In this document: in pieces, positions 45,207 through 54,401 of the stretch
Numbering within the stretch: position 1 is the stretch's first letter
Layout: the number at the start of each line of letters is the position of its first letter
From: Allobosea sp. LC85
GTDB lineage: Bacteria; Pseudomonadota; Alphaproteobacteria; Rhizobiales; Beijerinckiaceae
Assembly: GCF_000735605.1 (NCBI RefSeq)
Contig: NZ_JPKG01000029.1
Location: 1-64,000 of the forward strand
Direction: 5' to 3'
DNA: 64,000 nucleotides
Translations under genes and position numbers: made by a program
Notes under the pieces: generated by a model
Databases searched by the model: none
Seen by the model: only the letters and a program-made list of their open reading frames with translations
What the model was told of the DNA's origin: nothing

Positions 45207-46063
45207 GCTCCGCCATGACCTCTGCCCCCGCGCCTCTGTTCTTGCGCCGGCTCTTCCGGCGCAAGCTGGTGCTGCTTGCCGCCGTGATCCTTGTGTTTGC
45301 CTTCGCGCTCGCCTTGCTGGCGCCCTGGCTCTCCCCGTTCGATCCTGCCTCGATGCGCATGGCAAGGCGCTTGCGCCCGCCCAGCGAGGTGAACTGGTTC
45401 GGCACCGACGAGCTCGGCCGCGACGTCTTCTCCCGCGTGACCTGGGGAGCCCGCGCCTCACTGGGAATCGGGCTTGCGGTTGTCGTGATCTCGATCTCGA
45501 TCGGCGCGGCGCTCGGCCTCGTCGCCGGCTATTTCAAGCGTGCCGATGCCGTGATCATGCGCCTGGTCGATGCGCTGATGTCCTTGCCCGACATCCTGCT
45601 CGCCATCTTCCTCGTCGCGGTGCTCGGTGCCTCGGCTGGAAATGTCGTGCTGGCGCTCGCCATCGTCTACACGCCGCGCGTCGTTCGCGTGATCCGCGCC
45701 TCGACGTTGGTGGTGCGGGAACTGCCGTTCGTCGAGGCGGCGCGCGCGCTCGGCGTCTCGATCTGGCGCATCCTCTTCGTGCATGTGCTGCTCAATGTCG
45801 CCTCGCCCCTCCTGGTGCAGGCGACCTTCATCTTCGCCTATGCGGTCCTCGCCGAAGCCGGGCTGTCCTTCCTCGGTGCCGGCGTGCCGCCGGAGACGCC
45901 GACCTGGGGCACGATGATCGCGTCGGGCCAGCAATATGCCGAGGACGCGTTCTGGGTCGTCGGATTTCCCGGTGTCGCGATCGTGCTGGTCGCGCTCTCT
46001 CTGCAGATTGTCGGCGACGGCCTGCGCGACATGCTCGACCCCAAGCTCAGAAAGGCGCTGTGA
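45203..46063 (+). CDS. Peptide-type ABC transporter permease (DppC family)
   Basis: 286 residues. N-terminal cytoplasmic OppC_N part with FDPASMRMARRLRPPSEVNWFGTDELGRDVFSRV, then six helices; EAA loop EAARALGVSIWRILFVHVLLN; LSFLGAGVPPETPTWGTMI, typical of DppC. Partner of the DppB-like protein. Stop is followed after 1 nt by the first ATPase gene. Confidence 0.94.
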   Translation: MSSAMTSAPAPLFLRRLFRRKLVLLAAVILVFAFALALLAPWLSPFDPASMRMARRLRPPSEVNWFGTDELGRDVFSRVTWGARASLGIGLAVVVISISIGAALGLVAGYFKRADAVIMRLVDALMSLPDILLAIFLVAVLGASAGNVVLALAIVYTPRVVRVIRASTLVVRELPFVEAARALGVSIWRILFVHVLLNVASPLLVQATFIFAYAVLAEAGLSFLGAGVPPETPTWGTMIASGQQYAEDAFWVVGFPGVAIVLVALSLQIVGDGLRDMLDPKLRKAL

Positions 46064-46064
46064 G

Positions 46065-47057
46065 ATGACCGCGCCCCTTCTCGCCATCGAGAACCTTGCC
46101 GTTTCCTTCCGCACCGAGGAGGGCGAGGTGACGCCGGTACGCGGCGTTTCGCTGCAGATCTCGGAAAACGAAACCGTCGCGGTGGTCGGCGAGTCCGGCT
46201 CCGGCAAATCCGTGACGAGTTTCGCCACCATGGGGCTGCTGCCGCGCCCGGCGGGGCGGGTCTCGCAGGGTCGCATCCTGTTCCGCCGCCGCTCCGGCGA
46301 TACGATCGATCTCGCCACCGCGCCTCGGGCGACCATGCAGGCGCTGCGCGGCGCCGAGATCGCGATGATCTTCCAGGAGCCGATGACCAGCCTGAACCCC
46401 GTGCTGACGGTCGGCGAACAGATCGCCGAGGCGGTACGGCTGCATCTCGGCTATGACCGGCGCAAGGCCTGGGCTCACGCCGTCGAGATGCTCGGCCTTG
46501 TCGAGATCCCGGATGCCGCGCGCCGCGCCTCGGACTATCCGCACCATATGTCGGGCGGCATGCGCCAGCGCGTCATGATCGCGCTTGCGCTCTCGTGCCG
46601 GCCAGCCCTGCTGATCGCCGACGAGCCGACCACGGCGCTCGACGTCACGATCCAGGCGCAGGTGCTGACGCTGCTCGACCGTTTGCGGCGTGAGCTTGGA
46701 ATGGGCGTGCTCTTCATCACGCATAATCTCGGCGTCGTCGCAGAGATCGCCGACCGCGTGACGGTGATGTATGCGGGCGAGGTGGTCGAAAGCGCGCCGG
46801 TGCGGGACCTCTTCAACGCCCCGCGCCACCCCTATACGCGCGCCCTGCTCGAATGCATGCCGTCGCGCGCGACCCAGGATGCAACAGGTCGGCGCGTCGT
46901 GCGCTCGATCCCGGGCCAGGTTTCGCGCGTCGAGCGCGGTTGCGCCTTCGCGCCGCGCTGTACTGATGCAAAGCCTGTCTGCTCCGTCGAGGCACCCATG
47001 CTGGAGAGTGATGCAGGGCGGCAGACACGCTGCCTGCGCTGGAGGGAGCTCGCATGA
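46065..47057 (+). CDS. Peptide-type ABC transporter ATPase (DppD family)
   Basis: 330 residues. ATG at 46065 follows the dppC-like stop by 1 nt; the 43 codons in frame upstream are within dppC. Walker [11 protein letters not shown]-loop [20 protein letters not shown], signature [15 protein letters not shown], Walker [14 protein letters not shown]-loop [14 protein letters not shown]. The C-terminal oligopeptide/dipeptide domain has FAPRC and a CSVEAP Cys set. Overlaps the DppF-like gene by 4 nt. Confidence 0.93.
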   Translation: MTAPLLAIENLAVSFRTEEGEVTPVRGVSLQISENETVAVVGESGSGKSVTSFATMGLLPRPAGRVSQGRILFRRRSGDTIDLATAPRATMQALRGAEIAMIFQEPMTSLNPVLTVGEQIAEAVRLHLGYDRRKAWAHAVEMLGLVEIPDAARRASDYPHHMSGGMRQRVMIALALSCRPALLIADEPTTALDVTIQAQVLTLLDRLRRELGMGVLFITHNLGVVAEIADRVTVMYAGEVVESAPVRDLFNAPRHPYTRALLECMPSRATQDATGRRVVRSIPGQVSRVERGCAFAPRCTDAKPVCSVEAPMLESDAGRQTRCLRWRELA

Positions 47058-48022
47058 GCACGGAACCGCTCCTCACTATTGCAGGCCTTTCCAAGAGTTT
47101 TGGCAAGGCTCCCCACCTCGTGCGCGCCGTCAACGATGTCAGCTTCTCGCTGGCGTGCGGCGAAGCGCTCGGGCTGGTCGGCGAATCCGGATCGGGCAAG
47201 AGCACGATTGGCCGGCTCGCGTTGCGCCTGATCGATGCGTCGGCAGGCCGGATCCACTTCGAAGGACAGGACATTACGGCAGCGCCGGAACGCCGGTTGA
47301 GACTGTTCCGCCGCCAGGCGCAGATGGTGTTCCAGGACCCCTATGCCAGCCTCAATCCGCGACTGCGCGTCAGCAGCATCGTCGGCGAGGCGCTCGATGC
47401 CCACGGCCTTGCGCGCGGAACCGCACGCAAGGCGCGAATCGCCGAGCTGCTCGAACTCGTCGGCCTTCCCGCCGCGCATATGGAGCGCTATCCCCACGAG
47501 TTCTCCGGCGGGCAGCGGCAGCGCATCGGCATCGCACGGGCGCTCGCCGTCGAACCGAGACTGATCATCGCCGACGAGCCGGTCTCGGCTCTCGATGTCT
47601 CGGTCCAGGCGCAGGTGCTGAACCTGATGCAGGACCTGCGGCGCCGGCTCGGGCTGGCGATGCTGTTCATCTCGCATGATCTGGATGTCGTCGAGCTGAT
47701 GTGCGACCGGATCGCCGTGCTCTATCTCGGCCGCATCATGGAGATCGGCTCGACGGAGCAGGTCGCCCGCCGCCCGCGTCATCCCTATACGCGGGCGCTG
47801 ATCGCCGCCTCGCCAAGGCCCGACCCGGACGCGCCGCCGCGCGAGCGCATGCTGACCGGCGACATCCCGTCTCCGCTCGCACCACCCTCGGGCTGTGTCT
47901 TCCGCACCCGCTGCCTGCACGCGGTGGAGCGTTGCGCCAGGGAGGCCCCGGTCTTGCGAGGCGCAGGACCGGAACATCAGTTTGCCTGTCATTTCGATAT
48001 CAGCCACAGTCAGAGCGCATGA
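47054..48022 (+). CDS. Peptide-type ABC transporter ATPase (DppF family)
   Basis: 322 residues, second ATPase of the import system. Walker [30 protein letters not shown] (DppF/OppF Q-loop), signature FSGGQRQRIGIARAL, Walker B LIIADEPVSALD, FISHDLDVVELM, and the C-terminal FRTRCLHAVERC. A GGAGGGAGCTCGC ribosome site lies within the end of the previous gene. Overlaps the regulator gene downstream (ATGA at 48019-48022). Confidence 0.94.
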   Translation: MSTEPLLTIAGLSKSFGKAPHLVRAVNDVSFSLACGEALGLVGESGSGKSTIGRLALRLIDASAGRIHFEGQDITAAPERRLRLFRRQAQMVFQDPYASLNPRLRVSSIVGEALDAHGLARGTARKARIAELLELVGLPAAHMERYPHEFSGGQRQRIGIARALAVEPRLIIADEPVSALDVSVQAQVLNLMQDLRRRLGLAMLFISHDLDVVELMCDRIAVLYLGRIMEIGSTEQVARRPRHPYTRALIAASPRPDPDAPPRERMLTGDIPSPLAPPSGCVFRTRCLHAVERCAREAPVLRGAGPEHQFACHFDISHSQSA

Positions 48023-49002
48023 CAGACATCGTCCCTGCTGACGCAGCCGGCCGCCCCAGCGGCCCCGACGATTCGATTGGCGCCTCCGACATCATGAGCT
48101 CCATCCGGCAGGGGCTCGGCGCGATGTCCGAGAGCCAGCAGAGGGTGGCGCGCCTGTTTCTCGACGAAGTCGAATGGGTGGTGAAGGCGAATGTCGAGGA
48201 TATCGCGGCGCGCGCCGGGGTGAGCGCGCCGACAATCGTGCGCTTTGCCCGGCTGGTCGGCTGTCAGGGCCTGAGGGACCTCAAGCTGAAGCTCGCCGGC
48301 GCGGTGGCGCTCGGCGCACCGTTCCTGCACCGCTCCGTGCGGATGGGAGAGACCGCGAGCGACGTTCTGCGCAACGTCACCGGCAGCATCACGACCGTGC
48401 TCGCCGAATGGCAACGCCGCATCGACCCGCTCGATCTCGACCGCGCCGCCGCCGCGATCAGCAAGGCACGGCGGATCGATTGTCTCGGCACCGGCGCGAC
48501 ATCGCATTTCCTGGCGCAGGATCTGCAGGCGCGGCTGTTCCGCCTCGGGTTGAACGCCAATGCCTTCTCCGACGCGCATTTCCAGCTTGTCGCGGCGGCG
48601 ACGCTGACCTCAGAGGATGTGCTGGTCGCGATCTCCTTCGTCGGTCGCATGCCGGCACTGCTGCGCGCCGTCGAGGTCGGCAAGGCCCGTGGCGCGACGA
48701 TCATCGCGCTCGCGCAAGGCGGAACGCCGCTTGCTCAGCTCGCCGACGTCGCGCTGCCGCTGGATGTTCCGCACGACACCGCAATGCTGGTGGGGACGGA
48801 CGCCTATGTGGTCCAGCTCATCGCCATCGAAGTGCTGATGATCCTTGTCGGCCTGCGTCAGGGCCCGCAGTTGATCGGCCGCATGAACGATGTGCAGCAC
48901 GTCCTGCGCCATTACAGCGTCGACCGTGAAGACCCCTCGGTGCTGCATGCCGGCTGGCGCCAGATGCTGGACTCCGACCCGAACGCCGGTCCGCAGGACT
49001 GA
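48019..49002 (+). CDS. MurR/RpiR-family transcriptional regulator
   Basis: 327 residues. N-terminal HTH_6 domain: IRQGLGAMSESQQRVARLFLDE, VEDIAARAGVSAPTIVRFARLVGCQGLRDLKLKLA; C-terminal SIS sugar-isomerase domain (about 150-290) with IDCLGTGATSHFLAQDLQARL and VLVAISFVGRMPALLRAV. These regulators sense phosphosugars or, in MurR, N-acetylmuramate-6-phosphate. Overlap with the last transporter gene makes it part of the operon, so it probably controls the transporter and the divergent metallohydrolase. The ~100 codons in frame upstream belong to the dppF-like gene. Confidence 0.9.
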   Translation: MTDIVPADAAGRPSGPDDSIGASDIMSSIRQGLGAMSESQQRVARLFLDEVEWVVKANVEDIAARAGVSAPTIVRFARLVGCQGLRDLKLKLAGAVALGAPFLHRSVRMGETASDVLRNVTGSITTVLAEWQRRIDPLDLDRAAAAISKARRIDCLGTGATSHFLAQDLQARLFRLGLNANAFSDAHFQLVAAATLTSEDVLVAISFVGRMPALLRAVEVGKARGATIIALAQGGTPLAQLADVALPLDVPHDTAMLVGTDAYVVQLIAIEVLMILVGLRQGPQLIGRMNDVQHVLRHYSVDREDPSVLHAGWRQMLDSDPNAGPQD

Positions 49003-49014
49003 ACGAGGCGTCGG

Positions 49015-49029
49015 GGGCGGGCTCCGCCC
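49015..49029 (+). terminator. Small GC hairpin after the RpiR gene
   Basis: GGGCGG-GCT-CCGCCC, 6-bp stem with 3-nt loop, 12 nt after the stop, in the 120-nt gap to the convergent acylphosphatase gene. No T-run; weak. Confidence 0.3.
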
Positions 49030-49122
49030 TCGATCCTGTCTGCGCAATTCGATAGCGCCCCCACTCGGGAGCGCCGCCGGGCTCGACCTTGATCTCCTTC
49101 CGGCAGCCTGCCCATCGCCCGT

Positions 49123-49407
49123 TCAGACACTGGGCGCGATGACGAAGCTTCGGCCCGGGGCGCCCAGCAGGGATGCATCAGCCTCGCTCCGATAGATGTC
49201 TTCGACGCCAGCTCCGGGCGGCCCTTCGAAGGCATCCACGGCTAGCATCTCGATGATATCGGTCGGCCCCGAGAGCACGGCCTCCACCGTGCCGTCGGCC
49301 CGGTTTCTCACCCAGCCGGCCGCCCCGGCAGCGCGGGCGCGTTCACAGAACCATTGTCGATAGCCAACGCCCTGAACGCGGCCCGAGATGATCAGGTGAA
49401 GGTTCAT
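49123..49407 (-). CDS. Acylphosphatase
   Basis: 94 residues, standard length. Catalytic Arg17 in GRVQGVGYRQWF and Asn35 in GWVRNRADGTVEA match the acylphosphatase signatures; the core strand EAVLSGP and C-terminal FVIAPSV complete the fold. Hydrolyses carboxyl-phosphate mixed anhydrides; housekeeping, cytoplasmic. The gene stands alone between convergent and divergent regulators. Confidence 0.95.
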   Translation of the reverse strand: MNLHLIISGRVQGVGYRQWFCERARAAGAAGWVRNRADGTVEAVLSGPTDIIEMLAVDAFEGPPGAGVEDIYRSEADASLLGAPGRSFVIAPSV

Positions 49408-49576
49408 GCCCCCTCCTGTGCCTTGCGCCCCCGCGCTAGCCGCACGGACACCGTGCCGCTCAACAATCGCTTCCCCAGGCTGGCCCTCGCAGCCGGACGA
49501 GCGGACATCCTCACATTACCGGACGCCCTTCGACAGCGCATCCTCGCAATGCCGATGCGAGCTCGCGATCGGTGGC

Positions 49577-49610
49577 TTGCGCGTCAATCATATGATGATA
49601 TGATCATACG
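49577..49610 (+). promoter_or_regulatory. Overlapping promoter and paired palindromic operators of the FadR-type gene
   Basis: Two perfect 10-bp palindromes, ATCATATGAT (49587-49596) and TATGATCATA (49599-49608), sit immediately before the ATG at 49611. The second contains TATGAT (49599-49604), a good -10, with TTGCGC (49577-49582) 16 bp upstream as -35. Transcription would then begin at or next to the ATG. The layout suggests autorepression by the regulator and a leaderless message. Confidence 0.65.
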
Positions 49611-50399
49611 ATGGCGCGCCCCTCCAATTTCCATTCGCATCTGGTCGATCGCCTTGGCCGCCTGATCGTCGGAGGCGAGATCGGCAACGACGGTTCGTTG
49701 CCGCGGGAAGACGAGCTCGCCACCCAATTCGCGGTCAGCCGCACGGTGATCCGCGAAGCGACGAAGACCCTTCAGGCTCTCGGGCTGATCACGACGGGAC
49801 CCCGCGTCGGCTCGCGCATCCAGCCGATCTCGTCATGGCGGCTGCTCGACCCCCAGGTGATGGACTGGATCACCGATGCCGACATGGCGAGCGGGTTCGA
49901 ACGCGATCTTCTCGAGCTGCGCAGCATGATCGAACCTGCGGCAGCAGCCTTCGCCGCCGAGCGCGGCACCCCCGCTCAGATCGGGGCCGTCACGGCGGCG
50001 CTGGAGGGGATGGCGAGCGCTCCCGGCAAAGCGGAGCACGAGGCGGCGGATTTTCGCTTTCATGAGGCCATTCTGGAGGCGTCCGGAAACAGTCTGCTGC
50101 TTCAGCTCAAGCCGATCCTGCGCGCCGTGCTGAAGGCCTCGTTCCAGCTCTCGATGCACGACCACGAGCGGGCCCAGGCGTCGGTTGCGATCCACCGCCA
50201 TGTCGCATCAGCGATCACCGCGCGCAGGCCCGAGCAAGCTCGCGAGAGCATGATCGCGCTTCTGAAAGTCGCCCAGGCCGATATCGACCTCGCCCCCGGA
50301 CGGACGGCTCCCGTCGGGGAAAGGGGCGAGAGCACAAGAAACTCACGGGAAACGCACCATGCTCGCCAAAGCCGAAAGATGGACCCTACGAGGGCTTGA
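49611..50399 (+). CDS. FadR/GntR-family (FCD) transcriptional regulator
   Basis: 262 residues. Winged helix 10-75: LPREDELATQFAVSRTVIREATKTLQALGLITTGPRVGSRI; FCD ligand domain ~95-230 with LLELRSMIEPAAAAFAAERG, EADFRFHEAILEASGN and HRHVASAITARRPEQAR (metal-binding Asp/His pattern). FCD regulators usually respond to sugar acids or other carboxylates, in line with the TRAP transporter and dehydratases that follow. The C-terminus overlaps the next gene by 41 nt. No ribosome site is visible before the start (see the promoter entry). Confidence 0.92.
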   Translation: MARPSNFHSHLVDRLGRLIVGGEIGNDGSLPREDELATQFAVSRTVIREATKTLQALGLITTGPRVGSRIQPISSWRLLDPQVMDWITDADMASGFERDLLELRSMIEPAAAAFAAERGTPAQIGAVTAALEGMASAPGKAEHEAADFRFHEAILEASGNSLLLQLKPILRAVLKASFQLSMHDHERAQASVAIHRHVASAITARRPEQARESMIALLKVAQADIDLAPGRTAPVGERGESTRNSRETHHARQSRKMDPTRA

Positions 50400-50904
50400 G
50401 GCTGTCCTGGTCATCCTGCTCGCCGGGATGGTCGTGATGGTCTTCGGCAATGTCGTCCTGCGCTACGCCTTCAACTCCGGGCTCGACCTGTCCGAGGAGC
50501 TGTCGCGCTATTTCTTCGTCTGGCTGACCTATATCGGCGCGGTCATCGTGATGCGCGAGAACGGGCATCTCGGCGTCGACACGCTGGTTGGTGCCCTCGG
50601 CCGCCAGGGCCGGCTGGTCTGCATGATGATCAGCGACGCCTTCATCCTGGCCTGCTGCGTGATGCTGCTCGACGGAACCTGGAAACAGCACGAGATCAAC
50701 GCCACGGCGGTCGCGCCGGTCACCGGGCTGAGCATGGGCTATGTCTATGGTGTGCTGTATTTCGCCGGTCTTGGCATCGGTTTCATCACGCTTGCCCGGC
50801 TGCTTCGCGCCGTGACGGGAAAGCTCGGCGAATTCGAACTGGCCGAGTTCGCGGGCGACTACAGCGGCAACCCTTCGCATGACCTGAAGGGCCATCTCGA
50901 ATGA
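50359..50904 (+). CDS. TRAP transporter small permease (DctQ family)
   Basis: 181 residues, four helices: GLEAVLVILLAGMVVMVFGNVVLRY, YFFVWLTYIGAVIVMRENGHLGVDTLV, MMISDAFILACCVMLLDGTW and YVYGVLYFAGLGIGFITLARL. The RENGHLGVD block is the DctQ signature. With DctM and DctP it forms a sodium-driven, binding-protein-dependent importer of carboxylates or sugar acids. Starts inside the end of the regulator gene and overlaps dctM by 4 nt. Confidence 0.93.
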   Translation: MLAKAERWTLRGLEAVLVILLAGMVVMVFGNVVLRYAFNSGLDLSEELSRYFFVWLTYIGAVIVMRENGHLGVDTLVGALGRQGRLVCMMISDAFILACCVMLLDGTWKQHEINATAVAPVTGLSMGYVYGVLYFAGLGIGFITLARLLRAVTGKLGEFELAEFAGDYSGNPSHDLKGHLE

Positions 50905-52184
50905 CGATCACCATCTTCCTCCTCTCGCTCTGCGGGGCGATGGCGCTCGGCATGCCGATCGCCTTTGCGCTGATCGTCTGCGCGGTCGCGTTGATGCTCT
51001 GGCTCGGCGTCTTCGACACCCAGATCATCGCCCAGAACATGATCATCGGCGCGGATTCGTTCCAGCTCCTGGCGATCCCGTTCTTTCTGCTCGCCGGCGA
51101 GCTGATGAATGCTGGCGGCCTGTCGAAGCGCATCGTCAATTTCGCGCTCTCGCTGGTCGGCCATCTCCATGGCGGCCTGGGCTACGTCGCGATCTTCGCC
51201 TCCATCATCATGGCCTCGCTTTCAGGCTCGGCTGCGGCCGATACCGCAGCACTCGCCTCGATCCTGCTGCCGATGATGCGCCAGGCCGGCTACGACACCG
51301 GTCGCTCGGCCGGCCTGATCGCATCCGGCGGCATCATCGCCCCGATCATCCCGCCCTCGATCGGCTTCATCGTCTTCGGCGTCGCCGCCAATCTCTCGAT
51401 CACGAAGCTCTTTCTCGCTGGCGTCTTTCCGGGGCTGCTCATCGGCCTGTCGCTGGTAATCGCCTGGTTCATCGTCTGCCGCCACGACAAGATCACGGTC
51501 CTGCCGCGGCGCAGCGGCGCCGAACGCCTGAAAGCGACCTGGGACGGTTCGCTTGCCCTGCTGATGCCGCTCGCAATCCTCGGCGGCATCCGCTTCGGCA
51601 TCGTCACGCCGACCGAGGCAGCCGTGGTCGCAACCGTCTACGCGCTCGTCGTCGGCATGTTCGTCTATCGCGAGCTCAAGCCGCGCGACCTCTACAAGGT
51701 GGCGCTGACCGCAGCCAAGACGACGAGCGCCGTCATGCTGCTGGTCGCCGCCGCCGTGGTCTCGGCCTGGCTCATCACCCAGGCCAATATCCCGGCCGAG
51801 CTGTCGAGCGTGCTTGAGCCCTTCATGGGCAACAAGACAGTGCTGATGATCGTCATCATGCTGCTGGTCATGGTGGTCGGCACCGCGCTCGACTTTACGC
51901 CGACAGTGCTGATCCTGACGCCGGTCTTGATGCCGGTGATCAAGCAGGCGGGCATCGACCCGATCTATTTCGGCGTGCTCTTCATCATCAATAATGCCAT
52001 CGGCCTGATCACGCCGCCGGTCGGCATCGTGCTCAACGTGGTCTGTGGCGTGGCCCGCATCCCGATGACGCTGGTGATCCGCGGCGTCTGGCCATTCCTG
52101 GTCGCCCAGACCATCGCGATGTTCCTGCTGATCCTGTTCCCGCAACTCGTGACCGTTCCGCTTGCCTGGCTGAGCGGCCGCTGA
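50901..52184 (+). CDS. TRAP transporter large permease (DctM family)
   Basis: 427 residues, 12 or more helices. DctM motifs: GMPIAFALIVCAVALML, FQLLAIPFFLLAGELMNAGGLSKRI, ASLSGSAAADTAALASILLPMM, GGIIAPIIPPSIGFIVFGV and PVLMPVIKQAGIDPIYFGVLFIINNAIGLITPPVG. Carries the ion-coupled transport path. Overlaps dctQ by 4 nt and is 32 nt from the binding-protein gene. Confidence 0.95.
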   Translation: MTITIFLLSLCGAMALGMPIAFALIVCAVALMLWLGVFDTQIIAQNMIIGADSFQLLAIPFFLLAGELMNAGGLSKRIVNFALSLVGHLHGGLGYVAIFASIIMASLSGSAAADTAALASILLPMMRQAGYDTGRSAGLIASGGIIAPIIPPSIGFIVFGVAANLSITKLFLAGVFPGLLIGLSLVIAWFIVCRHDKITVLPRRSGAERLKATWDGSLALLMPLAILGGIRFGIVTPTEAAVVATVYALVVGMFVYRELKPRDLYKVALTAAKTTSAVMLLVAAAVVSAWLITQANIPAELSSVLEPFMGNKTVLMIVIMLLVMVVGTALDFTPTVLILTPVLMPVIKQAGIDPIYFGVLFIINNAIGLITPPVGIVLNVVCGVARIPMTLVIRGVWPFLVAQTIAMFLLILFPQLVTVPLAWLSGR

Positions 52185-52216
52185 TCCAAGAACCAAGGCA
52201 ATCAGGGAGAAAGCCC

Positions 52217-53230
52217 ATGCTGAGTTCACGTCTCGTTTCCATCCTCGCCGGCGTCGCGCTTGCGGCGCTTGCAGGGTCCGCCCAGGCGCAGGTCAAGGAA
52301 CGCAACATCCGCGTTTCCAACGGCATCAACGAGGACCACCCGGTCGGCAATGGCGTCGCCAAGATGCGCGCCTGCATGACTGAAAAGTCCGGCGGCAAGC
52401 TGAAGCTCCAGGGCTTCTGGGGCGGCGCGCTCGGTGGCGACCTGCAGGCGACGCAGGCGCTGCGTGCCGGCACGCAGGAGATGGTCATCACCTCCTCCTC
52501 GCCGCTGGTCGGCATCATGCCCGCGCTCGGCGTCTTCGACCTGCCATTCCTCTTCACCAATGAGAAGGAAGCCGACGCAGTCCTCGACGGTGCCTTCGGC
52601 AAGTACATCTCCGACAAGCTGCCAGCCTTCGGCGTCGTCAACCTCTCCTACTGGGAGAACGGCTTCCGCAACCTGACCAACTCGAAGCGCGCCGTCACCA
52701 AGGCGGAAGAGCTCACCGGCCTCAAGGTCCGCGTGATGCAGAACAACATCTTCCTCGACAGCTTCAAGAGCATGGGCGCCAATGCTACGCCGATGGCGTT
52801 CGGCGAGGTTTTCGCGGCGCTCGAAACCCATGCGATCGACGGCCAGGAGAACCCGCTCGTCACGATCGACACCTCGAAGCTCTACGAGGTGCAGAAATAC
52901 CTGACGATGACTCGCCATGCCTATACCCCGTTCCTGGTGCTCTATTCCAAGAAGCTCTGGGACCAGCTCTCCTCAGATGAGCAGGCGATCCTGAGCGAGT
53001 GCTCGACTGTCGGCCGCGACGAGGAGCGTCGCGTCTCGCGCGTGCTCAACGACACGTCGATGGCGAACCTGAAGAAGCAGGGGATGCAGGTTTCCGACAT
53101 CTCGGCCGACGAACTGACCAAGATGCGCGAGGCGACCGCGGCCGTTTACCAGCGCCACGAGGCCACGATCGGCAAGGAGACGATCGAGCGTCTCAAGGCC
53201 GATCTCGCCAAGATCCGCGGCACCAACTGA
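52217..53230 (+). CDS. TRAP transporter substrate-binding protein (DctP family)
   Basis: 337 residues with a Sec signal peptide ([20 protein letters not shown]). DctP motifs: ISVSN-like [97 protein letters not shown] (the Arg that pairs with the ligand carboxylate) and [18 protein letters not shown]. Such relatives bind sugar acids such as galactonate or glucuronate. AGGGAGAAAGCCC ribosome site. Confidence 0.94.
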   Translation: MLSSRLVSILAGVALAALAGSAQAQVKERNIRVSNGINEDHPVGNGVAKMRACMTEKSGGKLKLQGFWGGALGGDLQATQALRAGTQEMVITSSSPLVGIMPALGVFDLPFLFTNEKEADAVLDGAFGKYISDKLPAFGVVNLSYWENGFRNLTNSKRAVTKAEELTGLKVRVMQNNIFLDSFKSMGANATPMAFGEVFAALETHAIDGQENPLVTIDTSKLYEVQKYLTMTRHAYTPFLVLYSKKLWDQLSSDEQAILSECSTVGRDEERRVSRVLNDTSMANLKKQGMQVSDISADELTKMREATAAVYQRHEATIGKETIERLKADLAKIRGTN

Positions 53231-53237
53231 TCAGGAG

Positions 53238-53268
53238 AGCCCCGGAGCTGCACAACGGCTCCGGGGCT
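53238..53268 (+). terminator. Strong intercistronic hairpin after dctP
   Basis: Perfect 11-bp stem AGCCCCGGAGC / GCTCCGGGGCT with a 9-nt loop, 7 nt after the dctP stop and 6 nt before the next ATG, so it also occupies the region where the ribosome site of the next gene should be. No T-run. Probably protects the dctP message and lowers translation of the dehydratase. Confidence 0.6.
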
Positions 53269-53274
53269 ATCGCC

Positions 53275-54393
53275 ATGCGCATCACCCGCATCGAACCCTT
53301 CATCCTGCATATCCCGGTGACGGGCGGCTCGATTGCCGACTCGACCCACCGCATCAGCCATTGGGGCGTCGTCGGCGCGAAGATTGTCACCGAGGACGGT
53401 CTCGAAGGCTTCGGCTTCACCGGCACCCATGCCGATCTCGCCTCCGACCGGCTGATCACCTCCTGCATCCGCGACTGCTACGCCCCGTTGCTGATCGGCG
53501 AGGATGCTTCCGAGATCACGCGGCTCTGGCTGAAGCTCGCCCGCCACCCTGCCCTGCAATGGGTCGGCCGCGCCGGTATCACCCAGCTCGCCCTCGCCGC
53601 GGTCGATGTCGCGCTCTGGGACCTCAAGGCGAAGGCGGCCGGCGTACCGCTCTGGCACCTGCTCGGCGGCGCGACCAAGCCGACGCTCGAAGCCTACAAC
53701 ACCGATATCGGCTGGCTTTCGATTTCGCGGGACGAGCTTGTCGAAGGCTGCCGTATGGCGGTCGAACGCGACGGCTTCCGACGCCTCAAGGTCAAGGTCG
53801 GCCATGCCGACCCCGGCATCGACCTCGCCCGGCTGGAAGCCGTGCGCCGTGCCATTGGCGACCATATCGCACTCGCCATTGACGGCAACGGCAAGTGGGA
53901 TCTGCCAACCTGCAAGCGCTTCTGCGCGCGGGCCGAGGCGCTCGACATTTTCTGGTTCGAGGAACCGCTCTGGTATGACGATGTCGGCTCGCATGCCGCG
54001 CTGGCGAAAGCGACTTCGATACCGATTGCGCTCGGGGAGCAGCTTTATTCGCTCGACGCCTTCCGCGCCTTCATCGCGGCCGACGCCATCCACTACGTCC
54101 AGCCCGACGTGACCCGCCTCGGCGGCATCACCGAGTACGTTCAGGTCGCGGAGCTTGCACTCGCAAGCCGCCTGCCCGTCGCGCCCCATGCTGGCGAGAT
54201 GAGCCAGGTCCATGTCCATCTCGCCTACTGGCATCAGGCGACGCCGCTCCTCGAATACATTCCATGGATCAAGGATGCTTTCGTCGAGCCCGCCAATGTC
54301 GCCGATGGCTATTTCCTAAGACCCCAGCAGCCCGGTGCCGGCACGACGCCGACCTCTGAGGCCCTCACCCGCTACGCCAAGCCGCTTGCTTGA
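53275..54393 (+). CDS. Mandelate racemase/muconate-lactonizing family enzyme (acid sugar dehydratase-like) 1
   Basis: 372 residues, enolase superfamily. Capping domain 1-125, then the barrel with base motif KVK at 172-174 (LKVKVGHAD), metal ligands D203 (AIDGNGKWD), E229 (WFEEPLW) and E255 (LGEQLYS), D278 (QPDVTRLGG) and H305 (APHAGEMSQ), so the His-Asp dyad and Lys are complete, as in MR-subgroup acid sugar dehydratases. ATG 53275 is right after the hairpin; the longer frame to its left overlaps dctP. Position after the TRAP genes suggests it acts on the imported sugar acid. Substrate not assigned. Confidence 0.88.
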   Translation: MRITRIEPFILHIPVTGGSIADSTHRISHWGVVGAKIVTEDGLEGFGFTGTHADLASDRLITSCIRDCYAPLLIGEDASEITRLWLKLARHPALQWVGRAGITQLALAAVDVALWDLKAKAAGVPLWHLLGGATKPTLEAYNTDIGWLSISRDELVEGCRMAVERDGFRRLKVKVGHADPGIDLARLEAVRRAIGDHIALAIDGNGKWDLPTCKRFCARAEALDIFWFEEPLWYDDVGSHAALAKATSIPIALGEQLYSLDAFRAFIAADAIHYVQPDVTRLGGITEYVQVAELALASRLPVAPHAGEMSQVHVHLAYWHQATPLLEYIPWIKDAFVEPANVADGYFLRPQQPGAGTTPTSEALTRYAKPLA

Positions 54394-54401
54394 GAAATCC
54401 G

